DNA from: Grammothele lineata
Taxonomy: Eukaryota; Basidiomycota; Agaricomycetes; Polyporales; Polyporaceae
Direction of reading: 5' to 3'
DNA length: 64,000 nt
Assembly: GCA_002150815.3 (NCBI GenBank)
Contig: NDFF03000035.1
Coordinates: 62,001-126,000 of the forward strand
Shown here: piece after piece, positions 31,922-44,108 of the stretch
Layout: every line of letters starts with the position of its first letter
How positions within the stretch are numbered: position 1 is the stretch's first letter
Notes under the pieces: generated by a model
Seen by the model: the letters and a program-made list of their open reading frames with translations, nothing else
Database searches by the model: none
Told to the model about the DNA's origin: nothing
Program-made: the position numbers and the translations under genes

Positions 31922-34051
31922 ATGTCCATCCCTCAGATAGCGTACTATGTTCTCCCCGTGGCCGTCGTCCTCATTCTCGCATACCACAAGAGCAGAAGGC
32001 GCAACACACTACCGCTTCCCCCCGGACCTCCTCGACTTCCGCTCCTGGGCAATGCGCTTCAGATTCCCAAGCACGACGTATACGTGTCATTTCGTGATCT
32101 CAGCGTCACTTATGGTGAAGTCACGTTCTGTGTTACTCCCCGTTGTTTCTAGAGCCTGACACGAACCCTTCGTATTAAGGCGATGTCGTGCACTTGGACG
32201 TGATCGGGCAGCCCATGATCATCCTGGGCTCCCAGGAGGCCGCCGTCGATCTGCTGGGGAAGCGCTCTGCGAACTACTCTGACCGGGTGCCCTCTCCTTT
32301 GGTTGACTTGTACGTTAAGCTTTGTCTCGCTTTTCCCCGGCGTCGAGTCGGCGCTGAGAATACCTACGGGGCTCTGCCAACAGCGCGGAATTCGATTGGG
32401 CCCTTTCGGCGCAACGATACGGTCCAAAATGGCGGCGGCACCGACGGGCGTTCCACCAGTATTTCAACCAGACGGCGATCCAGGCGTATCGGCCGGCACA
32501 GATGCTCGAGGCACGCCGCTTCGTACGGCGGCTTATGGAGACCCCGCACGATTTCCTAGATCACATCCGACAGTGCGTGTCTCTCCTCTGTCCGGGTAGC
32601 TCAGAAATGTCCTCCCATTCACGCATCCTCTGCTCCGCGATAGCCACTTCGGCGCTACTGTCATGCGCGTAGCATACGGGATCGAGGTCGACGAAGAACC
32701 TGAGCGCGGGTATCTCGAGATCGCGGAGGAGATGATGGAACGATTTTCGTTCGTCTTCACGCCCGGAAAGTATCTCGTGGAGACATTCCCTGCCCTTCGC
32801 CTCCTGCCGTCGTGGATGCCTGGTGCGGAATTCAAGCGCGACTGCGCGGAGCTCAAGCAATCATCGGACAAGCTCCTAAACGTCCCTTGGGATGCGACTA
32901 TGGAGGCCATAGTGCGTCCCATTCTTTCTATTATGATGTAGGGGCGTGCTGACAACTGGCCTGCTGGAATAGCGCAATGGCATTGGGCGCCCTTCCCTGG
33001 TGGCAGATTTAGCAGAACGCGCGCGCACAATGGATGCTGTCAGTGCGGCCGAAGAAGAGAACGTTATCAAGGAAACTGCCGCCGCCGCTTACAGTGCCGG
33101 TGCCGACACGGTGCGTCTTCTGTCTGTCGCGGCTTCCTGCTACGAAGCACCGCATCCCGACGGATCACGTATTGACTACACCGGCGTCCAGACACACTCA
33201 ACCCTGCAAACATTCTTGGTCGCCATGATGCTCTTTCCAGACGTGCAGCGCAAGGCGCAGGCGGAGCTCGCTGCCGTCGTAGGCCCGCACCGCCTACCCG
33301 AGTACGCTGACGAGCCCGCCCTCCCGTACATACGCGCACTCGTCCGAGAGCTCCTCCGCTGGCGCTCAGTCGTGCCCCTGGGCATTCCGCACCGTGCCCT
33401 GGAAGAGGACGAGTATAGGGGCTGGCGGATTCCCCGGGGTGCGATTGTGATGTCCAATATCTGGTGAGAATCTGCTGCTGGCCCCTGCAAATGGTTGGTA
33501 CCTTGGATACTGATGGCGACGGCGCAACGCGTGTAGGGCGATCTCGCGTGACCCAGCGGTATTTGCGGACCCGGAGACGTTCATGCCCGAGCGGTTCCTC
33601 AAGAACGGGCAACTCAACCTTGACCGGGGAGATCCCACCTCTATTGCTTTTGGCTATGGGCGCAGGTGAGATTAGACAGGCTACCTCCATTCTTCAAGAT
33701 ATCCCTCATATTGAACTTATGTTATACTGTGCACACAGGATCTGCCCTGGCAAGCACTTCGCCGAGTCGTCCCTCTTCATGGTTGTCGCGAGCGTCCTTC
33801 ACACGCTCAGCGTCGGTGCGCCCATCGGCACAAATGGCAAGCCTGTCCTCCCATCGGGGAAGATGGTTACCGGTCTGCTCTCGTGCGTCGCGCGGACCCT
33901 TAATAAGTTCGTGAATATGTCATGCCATTACTGATCTTCAATGACTAGGCATCCGGAACCGTTCGACTGCGTGATCAAGTCGCGGTCCTCCGAGGCGGAG
34001 ATGCTAATCAAGACGGCTAGTAACGAGCGTAATGGGGTGGGACCCGGATAA
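31922..34051 (+). CDS. Cytochrome P450, copy 1
   Basis: Nine exons: 31922-32114, 32180-32309, 32384-32572, 32644-32911, 32973-33110, 33192-33463, 33537-33665, 33739-33882, 33949-34051; 521 residues. An N-terminal membrane anchor is followed by the hinge LPLPPGPPRLPLLGN. The I-helix has AGADT (302-306), the K-helix ExxR is ELLR (359-362), PERF is FMPERFL, and the heme loop is FGYGRRICPGKH with Cys442 as the thiolate ligand. It is an ER monooxygenase needing an NADPH-P450 reductase; the substrate is unknown. It resembles the O-methylsterigmatocystin-oxidoreductase-like (CYP64-type) group expanded in wood-decay fungi. First of five paralogues, and not paired with a small-gene module. Confidence 0.93.
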
Positions 34052-36087
34052 TACTTGTGCATTTGTCTGGCTCCTACCATGCACACTACTCACTCACAGG
34101 TGTGTTCTATAAAGCTATCGAACTGATGCCACGTACTTGTGGTCAAACTTTGCACCGCTCCCGGCGAACTGCACTAAAGCGCTGTCCTGATCACCACCCC
34201 TCCTGCAGTCATTGTACATCCACGCGTTCATTATAATAGCCTACTTTTGTTTGTGACCAGTCGGGGCGGCTTCCGTTCAAGAAGCAACTTGAAATTATTC
34301 AACCTGAGATTCCGGGGCACAGTTCAAATTGGACTTTGCAGGTGTCCTATTCAACATGGGCACAAGCCGGTCAAACATATGTTGTCGTTCAGGTGACCTC
34401 GCTCGATTTTTGGGAAGCCGAGAAAGAGCAAGAAAGCTAGCAAAGGTGACCTACTGCCGCTGGTGGTCCGCCGCAGACGAGTCCGAAGAGACCGAAGAGA
34501 CCTACCAGTCGAAGCGCCCACAGTTGCGTTGTTTGGTTCGTGTTTTGGACAAATAAGATCACGTGTTAACCTAACTCTCTCGGCACCGCGAGTTTCTTGC
34601 GACTTGTGGCCGCTAGCGGCCGAGAGGCTCTCAGCCTGTTCCTGCTCTCCATCTTGCCTTCCGTAGGCCGTCGCATACCGGCTCTCATTCACCATTAGAA
34701 CAATCAGTACCATCGTGCCCGGTTCTCAAGTCCGCGATATTTGCCACGTTGGTGAAATCGTATCCAATGATTGCGAGCGAACCTTCTGTCACCTGTACGC
34801 ACTAGTAGTGGAAAGGTACGGGCCGCCCCATCCTTGGACACCACCCTCATTCATAATGTCGCCCTTTAGCGCCTACATCACACCTATCTACATGGGCAAC
34901 ACACTTATCGGACCGGTCAAATGCTATGGTTTCATTCTCTAGGAGGCCGGATCAACCATATTTCCTTTGGTTTTGTAGTCCCGCCGGTACACGTGCACTC
35001 GAAACGAAGCCCATGCTTTGACAGAAGCCCGCGCATGTCCTGTGTTTCAACCTAGCAATCACTTTGAGCATGGGTCTATTACTCGAGGAGATTTCTCGGA
35101 GGAGGACAGACGATGGCAGGAGGTGGGTTTGACTGAACCTCAGAGTCGTAAATGACGCCTGCTAAAATGTCGCGCTAGAAGCGAACTAGCTGAGTACGAG
35201 CCCATAGCATACCTACGTGCACGCAGACATACTGAAACCCGCATATCAACGCCGTGTACGATTTGTTTAAGAACAACGTTCCTTACTAACTCCGCAAGCA
35301 CGAGTCAACGCCTCGGCTTCACCTTGCATACTCCTTTTCGCTCACTCAGCTGACCATCGGATGCATCTGTCTCCGTTCTTTTCACACCGCCCTCAAAAGT
35401 CCTCCGTGCTTCCATGGGACCCTTCAGGAAGAAGAGTCGGGCTCACATGGTATCTTATCCTCCGGCTCACCTGTACATTCAGTGGCGCTCCCCACGCAAT
35501 GTCATTCCTATACTTCTTGTTCTCACATATCTTCCTCAAGCTCGGTATTAAACCTTGCAGTCATTCCTGCTACGGCGTCATATACCGGATACTCCAGCGA
35601 ATCAAGAAAGTTGAGCAGAATGGCCGGAGAGCTAAACACTAAACCTCGGACCGTGGACCGTGGACGTTGCCAATTTGGTGGGTCAGAATGCCCGCCCGCT
35701 CTCTTGACGGTGCTGACCATGCTCCGCGGCAGAGCATTTATTCAGACCTCTCATCGCCTTGTGCTATCGACCCGGCTCCTGAAGTGCGGCTCGCCGACAT
35801 GGAAAATTGTCAGAAGCCAGCCGATGAGCCCCTCGTGAGCTCATTTTAGTGCGATCATCTGCTAGGCCAGCCGGGCCCCTCTGTCCTCAGGATGCCGTAT
35901 CGGTATGTCACACGGAGTACAGCAATCTATATTCAAGTTGATACCGCATGTCACTATAGGATAACCGCCGTCCGGTTTGGCAGTTCGGCTCGCCCGCGCG
36001 TCTTCCCCGTCTACGCCAGAACGTATATAAAGAACGACGAGGTTCATTCAGCCCTCACTCCGCCAGCCCAACTCTTTTATCGATATC
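34052..36087. other. Spacer between P450 copies 1 and 2
   Basis: 2 kb with no supported gene. A TATATAAA box sits at 36024-36031, 56 bp before the ATG of copy 2. I saw no copy of the 68-residue gene module here. Confidence 0.5.
36024..36031 (+). promoter_or_regulatory. TATA box of P450 copy 2
   Basis: TATATAAA, 56 bp upstream of the start codon; position and sequence are matched by the other array members. Confidence 0.6.
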
Positions 36088-38231
36088 ATGCTGACCTCTC
36101 GGGCAGTGGTCTATATCCTCGCTGTGGTCGCCCTCCTGACTTACGCACACCGGAGACGGAAACAGCGCAGCACGTTACCTCTTCCCCCCGGTCCTCCTCG
36201 ACTTCCGCTTATAGGCAATGCACTACAAATCCCCAAGCAAGACGTACACGAGATGTTCCGCAATCTAGGGTCCACCTACGGTAAAGTCTCCTTAATATCG
36301 TCGCTCTCTTTGCGAGCTGACTCCTGCCCTCATATTAAGGCGATGTCGTGCATTTGGACGTGCTCGGGCAACCTATGATCATCTTGGGCTCCCAAGAGGC
36401 CGCCGTGGACCTGCTAGAGAAGCGTTCCGCAAACTACTCTGACCGGGTGCCCTCGCCTCTCGTCGATATGTACGTTCGCACATATCATGTTCATCGGCGC
36501 GTTGTTCATAAATCCGACGACCGCCTGCCGTCATGGTTTCAAATAGCTCAGAATTTGAATGGGCCCTGACAGTGCAGCGGTACGGGGCGAAATGGCGGCG
36601 GCATAGGCGGGCGTTCCACCAGTATTTCAACCAGACGGCTATCCAGGCATACCGGCCAGCGCAGGTGCTCGAAACACACCGGTTCGTGCGGCGCCTCATG
36701 GAGACGCCCCAAGATTTCCTCCATCATATCCGGCAGTACGTGTCTGTCCTTGATCCCCGACCCCAATGTCCCAAGACACGGGTCAGTACCTCGTTCACTC
36801 ACTGACCCTACTTTATTTATGTCAGCTACTTCGGTGCTGCTGTGATGCGTGTGGCGTACGGAATCGAGGTCGACGAGGGACCCGACCGAGGGTACCTAGC
36901 AATTGCGGAAGAGCTGATGACCAGATTTTCGTTCGTCTTCACGCCGGGCAAGTATCTCGTAGATATTTTCCCTATCCTCCGCTTCTTGCCCTCGTGGATG
37001 CCCGGTGCGGGCTTCAAGCGTGATTGCACAGACCTCAAACAGGCAGCAGATAAACTTCTCAGTGTTCCTTGGGATGCAACGATGGAAGCCATAGTAAGTC
37101 CCACCTCTAGGATCGAAACGTACGTAGGAAATGATCGGCACGCTAACGACCGACGTGCCGGAACAGCGGAATGGCGTCGCGCGCCCTTCCCTGGCGTCAG
37201 ACCTGGTACAGCGTGTACACACAATGGACGCTGCAAGCGCGGCGGAGGAAGAAGACGTAATCAAGAATACCGCCGCCGTCGCTTACGCTGGCGGAGCTGA
37301 CACGGTACGTGCTCTTCCCAGCAAACTCCTCTCTGACAGTGGAGTCGCTGATGCGCCACTATGTCCTCTAGACGCTCTCAACCGTGCAAACTTTCTTTGT
37401 TGCCATGACGCGCTTCCCAGACGTGCAGCGCAAGGCGCAAGCGGAACTCGCGGCCGTCGTCGGCCCCCACCGCCTACCGGAATACGCGGACGAGCCTACG
37501 CTGCCGTACGTGCGCGCGCTCGTTCGGGAGCTCCTTCGCTGGCGCTCGGTCGTGCCCCTTGCTGTGCCGCACCGTGTGCTCGAAGAGGACGAGTACAGAG
37601 GCTGGCGAATTCCCAAAGGAGCGATCGTGATACCCAATATTTGGTGAGTGCGCGCTGCGGGTTACTCCGAATGATCGGCAGTTCAGACACTGACAGCGGA
37701 GGTGAAATGCAATAGGGCTATCTCACGCGACCCTGCGGTGTTTGCGGATCCGGAGACGTTTATGCCCGAACGATTCCTCAAGGATGGCCAACTCAACGTG
37801 GATGGAGGAGATCCTACCTCTATCGCATTTGGTTACGGACGCAGGTGAGGGGCATTATCGCTCGATGAATTACTTCATGTCCTGAGGACTTCGCTTATAT
37901 TTAATTTGCGCATAGGATTTGCCCTGGAAAACACTTCGCCGAATCCTCCCTATTCATGATTGTTGCATGTGTCCTTCATACGCTCAGCATCGGTGCGCCC
38001 ATCGACCCAGACGGCAAGCCCGTACTCCCGTCGGGAAAGATGGTGACCGGCCTTCTCGCGTAAGTCTTGCAAACTATGTGTCAGGTGAGAGAGTTGTTAT
38101 CATGGAACTGACTTCCTTTGAACAGATATCCAGAACCGTTTGAGTGCGTGATCAAGTCGCGGTCTCCTGAAGCGGAGGAAATGATCAAGATGAGCTGCAA
38201 CGAATATCAAAGTAGGGCTGAAGACGTGTAG
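36088..38231 (+). CDS. Cytochrome P450, copy 2
   Basis: Nine exons: 36088-36280, 36340-36469, 36547-36735, 36826-37093, 37167-37304, 37372-37643, 37716-37844, 37916-38059, 38126-38231; 522 residues. Exons 1-8 have exactly the lengths of copy 1. Motifs: hinge LPLPPGPPRLPLIGN, AGGADT in the I-helix, ELLRWRS in the K-helix, FMPERFL, and heme loop FGYGRRICPGKHF. All expected catalytic residues are present, so it looks functional. It converges with the 68-residue gene at 38949-39155, the same tail-to-tail pairing seen for copies 4 and 5. Confidence 0.93.
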
Positions 38232-38948
38232 CACTGGTTCTTCCCAATCATCTGATAGGCTAGCTATTCGAATTGGTTCCTATGGAGTAGTTAATGGTAT
38301 CTAACGAATATCGGTTATGTTTTGCAAGCTTTGCTATGCCTGATCATATTGAAGTATTTGACGAATCCTCGTTAACTTCAGTCGACAACGTCTTTCCTCG
38401 TGGACGCTCCTGTATATACGCACGTACCACGCATTGGACGCCTACAAGTCGGCGACACGAATCAGCCGCAGCTTGCCTCGTGTCACACTGGCTTTTTACA
38501 CAGATCGGTGCCGTGTGATGACGCTTATTATACATACTGTATGTCTAGGATGTGTCCGGGTACAAATACAACGCAGATACAAAACAGTAACATGGTCCAT
38601 AATAGTCCGACGAGTACAAGAAATGCAGTGACCTCTCGAGGCCAGTTCTCCATATCCAACAGGATCTCTTGGAGAGGGGTGGGGAGTATTGATGCCAACT
38701 CGCGAGGTGCAAGGTTTACGGCGGCGTGACGCAAGAGCGGTTGAGCGATGCGTATCGCTTGTCGCCACACAGATGCGTAGAGATTGAGCGCAGCCGCGGC
38801 GAGTGTGACGAACACGAAGAGAGATGGGACGAGGTCGACCATCGACAGTGAGCCGGGGCGCGATCCGCAGACCATCGGCCGCCAGGCTTCGTGGTAGAGA
38901 GATAGCGCTGCTCGAGGACTGGCCTGCGAGCACGATGCGCGAATGCGT
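38232..38948. other. 3' space between P450 copy 2 and the small gene
   Basis: Includes the downstream half of repeat unit S1. On the minus strand a frame (about 38875-38528) with two hydrophobic segments (FVFVTLAAAALNLYA, FLVLVGLLWTMLLFCICVVF) is open here but broken by a stop and a frameshift in the copy at 43.6-43.9 kb, so I do not call it a gene. Confidence 0.4.
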
Positions 38949-39650
38949 TCACAGTCCGAGGTATTTCTTCAGCCCGCCCTTCGTCGTCTTCCGCTGCCCG
39001 GCCCGTCCGTTCGACGGGCATAACGTCTGCCGCGCGTCTTCATAAAGGTGGTAGGCATCGCGGGGCGATTGGGTGGATCCGAAGAGAGCGAAGGTGTTGG
39101 GCGATGCGGGGCTAGCCGCGAAGAGGGAAAAGGTGGAGGTAGAGGAGTAAGACATCGATGAAGTGATTTCGTGGATAAGGAAGACTGCGGTGGTATTGGT
39201 GGTAGTGGTAGTAAATGCGAGTGTGAGAGACTAGAAGTCGATGACGGGGCTCGAGAAGATGCAGACTAAGTTGGCTGGCGATGAGGAATCGAGCTCCAGT
39301 AGTTGCAGCTTAAATACATGACCACAGACGTCCGATTGCTTCTCGTAGTCACCATCCTGCAATCCGCATGTTCGTGAAGAGGCTATCGACCGGTCCAGGC
39401 GACATGCGCCCACTGGAACTTGCCGTAGCGAGAAGGTGTGGGTGTCCCAGTAAATAAGTGTACAATGCACCGCCCACAGAGACCGCTGTCGCTAGGTTAC
39501 GAGCCCGAAGCGAGGTGTATGAGAGGCGAGAGAGCCAATGGAGGGGGGAAGGGCGTACAATGAGGTGAAGGAAGAGCGTGGGGTGGAAGCGCCCGAGACG
39601 CGTTATTTGTCTCGCGAAGGACAAACAAGACCACGTGGTCGAGAACTGGC
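38520..39650 (-). repeat. Repeat unit S1 (small-gene module)
   Basis: About 1.1 kb, homologous to 42840-43930 and 46975-48040. It includes a GACCACGTGGTC palindrome at its 5' end, a shared leader, the 68-residue frame and a conserved 3' part. Boundaries are approximate. Confidence 0.8.
38949..39155 (-). CDS. Conserved 68-residue protein, copy 1
   Basis: Single-exon frame beginning MSYSSTSTFSLFAASP and ending in the basic tail KTTKGGLKKYLGL. It has no signal peptide, membrane span or family I recognise. The second copy (43330-43536) differs mostly at third codon positions, with a few amino-acid changes (T/A, A/V, G/S, L/F), which argues that the frame is translated and constrained. A TATTTAAG box lies about 160 bp upstream. 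It converges with P450 copy 2. Function unknown. Confidence 0.65.
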   Translation of the reverse strand: MSYSSTSTFSLFAASPASPNTFALFGSTQSPRDAYHLYEDARQTLCPSNGRAGQRKTTKGGLKKYLGL

Positions 39651-40538
39651 GCCGCCCATGAATCGGGAGTGTCGCGGCCTTTCAACTTAGAGTCCAACTT
39701 AACGTTCAACGTCAAGCCTTCGACCGAGTTCGCCTCGTCTCGTCTACGCCTCAGGTAAGTCTCTCAGAAGTAATGTATCCTGTGGAATGGCAGTAACGCG
39801 CACTGCTGTCCTTATAGCTAGTCCCGACTCCCAAAGTCAATCCGGCAATGATCACGATACTACATCGTCAACGGGTTTATAGCAACTGCAGCGACGTCGG
39901 ACGACACCATTGCGTAACCGTTGGCTTGAGGTATCAGATTGGCACCATATCTGTTTACCGTCTCATCCACGGCGGTTTGCTACCCAACGTTACTATATCT
40001 GAATACTCGAACTTTAACCGATTGTACCTCGCAACAGTCAACCTCGGCTTCGTAACTGCCGTACTCGATTCAATCGTCCGGGCCCGGGAACAACACCCGC
40101 GCTTGTCCCTCAGACGAAGAAGTAGAGTCGCCCTGGCTTGCAGCTCGGCTTCTTCGCCCCTCGCATCCCTTGATGCACCTTTCTAGTTAAATGCCGCGAT
40201 CTAACCCTCCTCTTCGGAAAACCGATCGACCTTTTGCGACCGGCCATGCAATTCTTCCGGCATATCTACCCTCAGGGAGGCTCGTGTTGTGGAGCTCACA
40301 GACGTCGCGTGTCGCGACTAGGAAATGGACTGAAAGCTCTCGGCATTTTCACCGGGCTATCTGTTGATTGGCCCTTCTTCATGCCGGGACATCAGGTACG
40401 TATGCTGTTCTCTTCGCGTTACTTGCTGTACCGTTGACAGGGTCTGAACTTACTTTTGCGTCTTCCTCTCAGGGTAGAGGTCTATAAAAGATCATACGAA
40501 CCCAACCCGGCACACCCCAGCCACGGACATCGTTCATC
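39156..40538. other. Divergent space between the small gene and P450 copy 3
   Basis: Left half is the promoter part of repeat S1 (to about 39650), including GACCACGTGGTC with an adjacent inverted GTTTGTC/GACAAA pair. The rest has no gene except the P450 promoter (TATAAAA at 40483-40489). Confidence 0.5.
40483..40489 (+). promoter_or_regulatory. TATA box of P450 copy 3
   Basis: TATAAAA, 49 bp upstream of the start codon. Confidence 0.6.
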
Positions 40539-42647
40539 ATGCCCACCACTCACACAGCTCTTTGGGCCTTCGTTGCAGTAACGATCTTCATTCTTTCTCG
40601 CTGGAGACGCAAATCTCGTAATGAGTTATCCCTTCCCCCGGCTCCTCCCCGGCTCCCGATCCTGGGCAATGCACTCGAAATCCCCCAACGCGATATGCAT
40701 GTGACGTTCCGCGAGCTGAGCGTCAAGTATGGTGAGGCTGCCTTAACACCACTGCTCCTCGAGGCTGATGTATACTTTCTGCCTAGGCGATGTAATGTAC
40801 TTAGATGTGTTCGGGCAGCCCATGATCATCTTGGGCTCTCACGTAGCCGCTGTCGACCTCCTCGAGAAACGTTCCACAAACTATTCGGACAGGCAGCCCT
40901 CGCCCCTCGTTCCTAGGTACGTACTATGCGTATGCCATGCTCTCCCCCCTTCAAATGCTCACTGACCCTGTGTCTGATCCAGCGCGGACTTTTATTGGGC
41001 CCTCCCGGCACAGCGGTATGGTCCCAAATGGCGGCGCCATCGGCGGGCGTTCCACCAGTATTTCAATGCGACCGCCATTAAGACGTACCGGCCTGCCCAG
41101 GTGCTTGAGACGCACCGATTCGTGCTGCGCCTCATGGAGGCGCCCCATGACTTCCTCCACCATATCCGGCAGTGCGTATCTCGACCCTGCTATCCGAAGT
41201 CCCCCAAAACGCTCGCTTACCCTAGAACCCTGTTCGTCCGCCCCGCCCCGTAGCTACTTCGGTTCCTCTGTGATGCGGATTTCTCACGGGATCGAAGTCG
41301 ACGAGGAGCCGGAGTGCGACTACCTAGCGATTGCGGAAGAGATGATGGCGGTGTTCTCGTCCGTCTTCACGCCGGGAAAGTATCTCGTCGAAACCTTCCC
41401 CGTCCTCCGCTTCCTCCCAGCGTGGATGCCCGGTGCCAGCTTCAAGCGAGACTGTGCAGAACTCAAACGTACGTCAGAAAGGCTCCTCTCTATCCCTTGG
41501 GATGCTACTATGGAAGCCATAGTGAGTCATAAGTCGTCTCAGGCTTGGCGAGGTGAGGCATGCTAATGATGGAGTAATGTGTACAGCGCAATGGCAAGGA
41601 GCGTCCTTCGATGGCGGCGGACCTAGTGGAACGCGCGAGTACGATGGATCCCACTGCGGCGGCAGAGGAGGAAAAACTAGTGAGAAGCACCGCCGCGAAT
41701 GCTTACGCCGGCGGCGCCGACACGGTGCGCATTTGCGTGGTCTACATGGCACGATTCTAGCCCTTACTTACTCGCTGCTCTTTTCTCCGCTGCCAGACAC
41801 TTTCCACCGTGCAGACATTCTTCGTCGCCATGACGCTCTTCCCGGACGTACAGCGCAAAGCACAAGAGGAGCTTGCCGCCGTTGTCGGCCCCAACCGCCT
41901 GCCCGATTACACGGATGAGCCTGCCCTGCCATACGTGCGCGCGCTCATTCGAGAGCTTCTCCGCTGGCGCTCGGTCGTGCCCCTTGCTATACCGCACCGC
42001 GCGCTCGAAGAAGACGAATATAGGGGCTGGCGGATCCCTAAGGGTGCGGTCGTGATCTCCAACATTTGGTGAGCCTCGTTCCTGAAGGATTTATAACCAG
42101 CCGTTCATGCTAACGATGGCTGGTCCGTAGGGCGATTTCCCGCGACCCAGCCATGTATCCCGACCCCGAGGAATTTAAGCCCGAGAGATTCCTTAAGGAC
42201 GGGCAACTCAACCTGGACGCGGGCGACCCCGCCTTAATCGCTTTTGGCTATGGGCGCAGGTGGGCTTGTTGATCGGCCGTCCTGAATGCCTTTATCTTGC
42301 ACTGACACGATTAGTACCGACTCGCGTTTGCAATAACAGGGTCTGCCCCGGAAGACATTATGCTCAGGCTTCGCTCTTCATGATTGTCTCGAGCGTCCTG
42401 CACACGCTCAGCATCTGTGCGCCCCTTGGAGCAGACGGGAAGCCTATTCTCCCGTCCGGGAAGATGGACACCGGCCTTCTTTCGTAAGTTACCGAATCCT
42501 GTCCGTTCACGTCAGTGTTGTACCTGATTGCGAAATGACAGTTATCCGGAGCCCTTTGAGTGTGTTATCGAGTCGCGGTCACCTGAGGCGGAAGCGTTGA
42601 TTAGGGAGAGTTGTGCTGAGCTCAATGGGGTGCTGGTCATGCAGTAA
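40539..42647 (+). CDS. Cytochrome P450, copy 3
   Basis: Nine exons: 40539-40731, 40787-40916, 40983-41171, 41254-41521, 41587-41724, 41797-42068, 42131-42259, 42340-42483, 42542-42647; 522 residues, with exon lengths identical to copy 2. Motifs: hinge LPPAPPRLPILGN, AGGADT, ELLRWRS, PERF, and heme loop FGYGRRVCPGRHYAQ, where copies 1, 2, 4 and 5 have GKHFAE. The wider replacements (e.g. ISHGIEV for VAYGIEV, NATAIKTY for NQTAIQAY) make it one of the more divergent members. It stands alone between modules, with no convergent small gene. Confidence 0.93.
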
Positions 42648-43329
42648 CTGGTTTCTTAGGTTCCAGAAGCATACGCCTTGGCGCAAGAGGGGTAAGAATG
42701 TCTCAATATTTGTCTTGAAGAAATATATATGTGCCTTCTATCTCATGCTATAACATCTCTGCGGCGCGTGGGAATTGCCAAAGTCTACATCCCCTAGATG
42801 GCTGGCCACGACATTTACTTACATGTCGCGACTCGGACGTTTGAGTGCCACACGTGGCATTATTTGTTCCACAAGCGAGACAAACAACGCGTCTCGGGCG
42901 CTTCCCCCACGCCCTCCTCCTGCACCTCATTGTACACCTCTGCCCCTTTTCATTGGCTCTCTCGCCTCTCGTACGCTTCGCGCCGAGCTTGTAACCTAGC
43001 GACAGCGGCCTCTGTGGGCGGTGCATTGTACACTTATTTGCTGGGGCCCCCACACTTTCTCGGAATGGCAAGTTCTGGTGGGCGCATGTCGCCTGGACTG
43101 GTCGACAGCCTCTTCACGAACACGCGGATTGCAGGATGGTGACTACGAGAAGCAATCGGACGTCTGAGGGCATGTACTTAAGCTCCGACCTCTACGACTG
43201 GACTCTCCATCACCAGCCGACTTGTTCTGCATCCTCTCCAGCCTCGACATTGACTTGCAGCTGCTCGCACTCGCATCTACTATCACCAGTGTCGTTGCCA
43301 TCCTCATCATCCTCCAGAACACTCCCGCG
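42648..43329. other. 3' end of P450 copy 3 and promoter part of repeat S2
   Basis: From about 42840 this is the upstream part of repeat S2 with a CACACGTGGC site and the GACAAACAACGCGTCTCGG stretch shared by all three copies. No gene. Confidence 0.5.
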
Positions 43330-43930
43330 ATGTCTTATTCCTCCACCTCTACCTTCTCCCTCTTCGCGGCCAGTCCCGCATCGCCCAACGCCTTCGCCCT
43401 CTTCGGTTCCACCCAGTCTCCCCGCGACGTCTACCACCTCTATGAAGACGCGCGGCAGACGCTGTGCCCGTCGAACGGACGGGCCGGGCAGCGGAAGACG
43501 ACGAAGAGCGGACTGAAGAAGTACTTCGGGCTGTGAACGCATTCGCGCATCGTGCTCGCAGGCCAGTCCTCGAGCAGCCCCACTACCACCACGCCTCACG
43601 GCCGACGGTCTGCGGATCGCGCCTGGGCTCACTATCGATGGTCGACCTCGTCCCATCGCCCTTCGCACTCGTCACAGTCATCGCGGCTGCGCCCAGTCTC
43701 TACGCGTTCGTGTGGCGACAAGCCATATGAGTCGCTCGCTCGCTCGCGCGTCATCCCGCCGTAAACCTCGCGCCTCGCGAGTCGGGCACCAACATTCCCC
43801 ACTATTCTCCAAGAGATCCAGATGGATATGGAGAGCCGTCCTCTCGAGACGCAACTGGACTTTCGCACCTGTATGGGACAACTATGGACCTTTTTGCTAG
43901 ATGTATTCTCTGTACTTGTATCTCGTCACA
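42840..43930 (+). repeat. Repeat unit S2 (small-gene module)
   Basis: Second copy of the 1.1 kb module, in direct orientation to S3 and inverted relative to S1. The downstream hydrophobic frame seen in S1 is broken here. Boundaries are approximate. Confidence 0.8.
43330..43536 (+). CDS. Conserved 68-residue protein, copy 2
   Basis: Same length as copy 1, beginning MSYSSTSTFSLFAASP and ending KTTKSGLKKYFGL. Roughly 16 of about 20 codon differences from copy 1 are silent by my hand count, so the frame appears constrained. It converges with P450 copy 4. An upstream TACTTAAG could serve as its core promoter. Function unknown. Confidence 0.65.
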   Translation: MSYSSTSTFSLFAASPASPNAFALFGSTQSPRDVYHLYEDARQTLCPSNGRAGQRKTTKSGLKKYFGL

Positions 43931-44108
43931 CCTAGACGATCGTTATCATTACTGCATTTCACTACAAAGCTGTGACAAATTCAAGGTCTAGGATTCGTTT
44001 CAATACGTCAGCAAGTTGCTCTCGACGCATACCGGCTGGGCGGCAGCGGTCTCGGCAAGATGTCTGGGTGCAGGGCTAGCAGAAGTAACACCAGGAACAA
44101 GTCAAGAG
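43537..44108. other. 3' space between small gene copy 2 and P450 copy 4
   Basis: Downstream part of repeat S2 and the 3' flank of P450 copy 4. No gene. Confidence 0.5.

Noticed and set aside
38528..38875. Minus-strand frame with two hydrophobic segments next to the small gene
   Set aside because: The homologous sequence in repeat S2 has a stop and a frameshift and no splice signal joins it to the 68-residue frame, so coding is not supported.
39349..39624. Frame in repeat S1 with a counterpart at 42798-43142
   Set aside because: Similarity is explained by duplication of the promoter and leader; the frame is disrupted in S3 and differences do not favour third positions.
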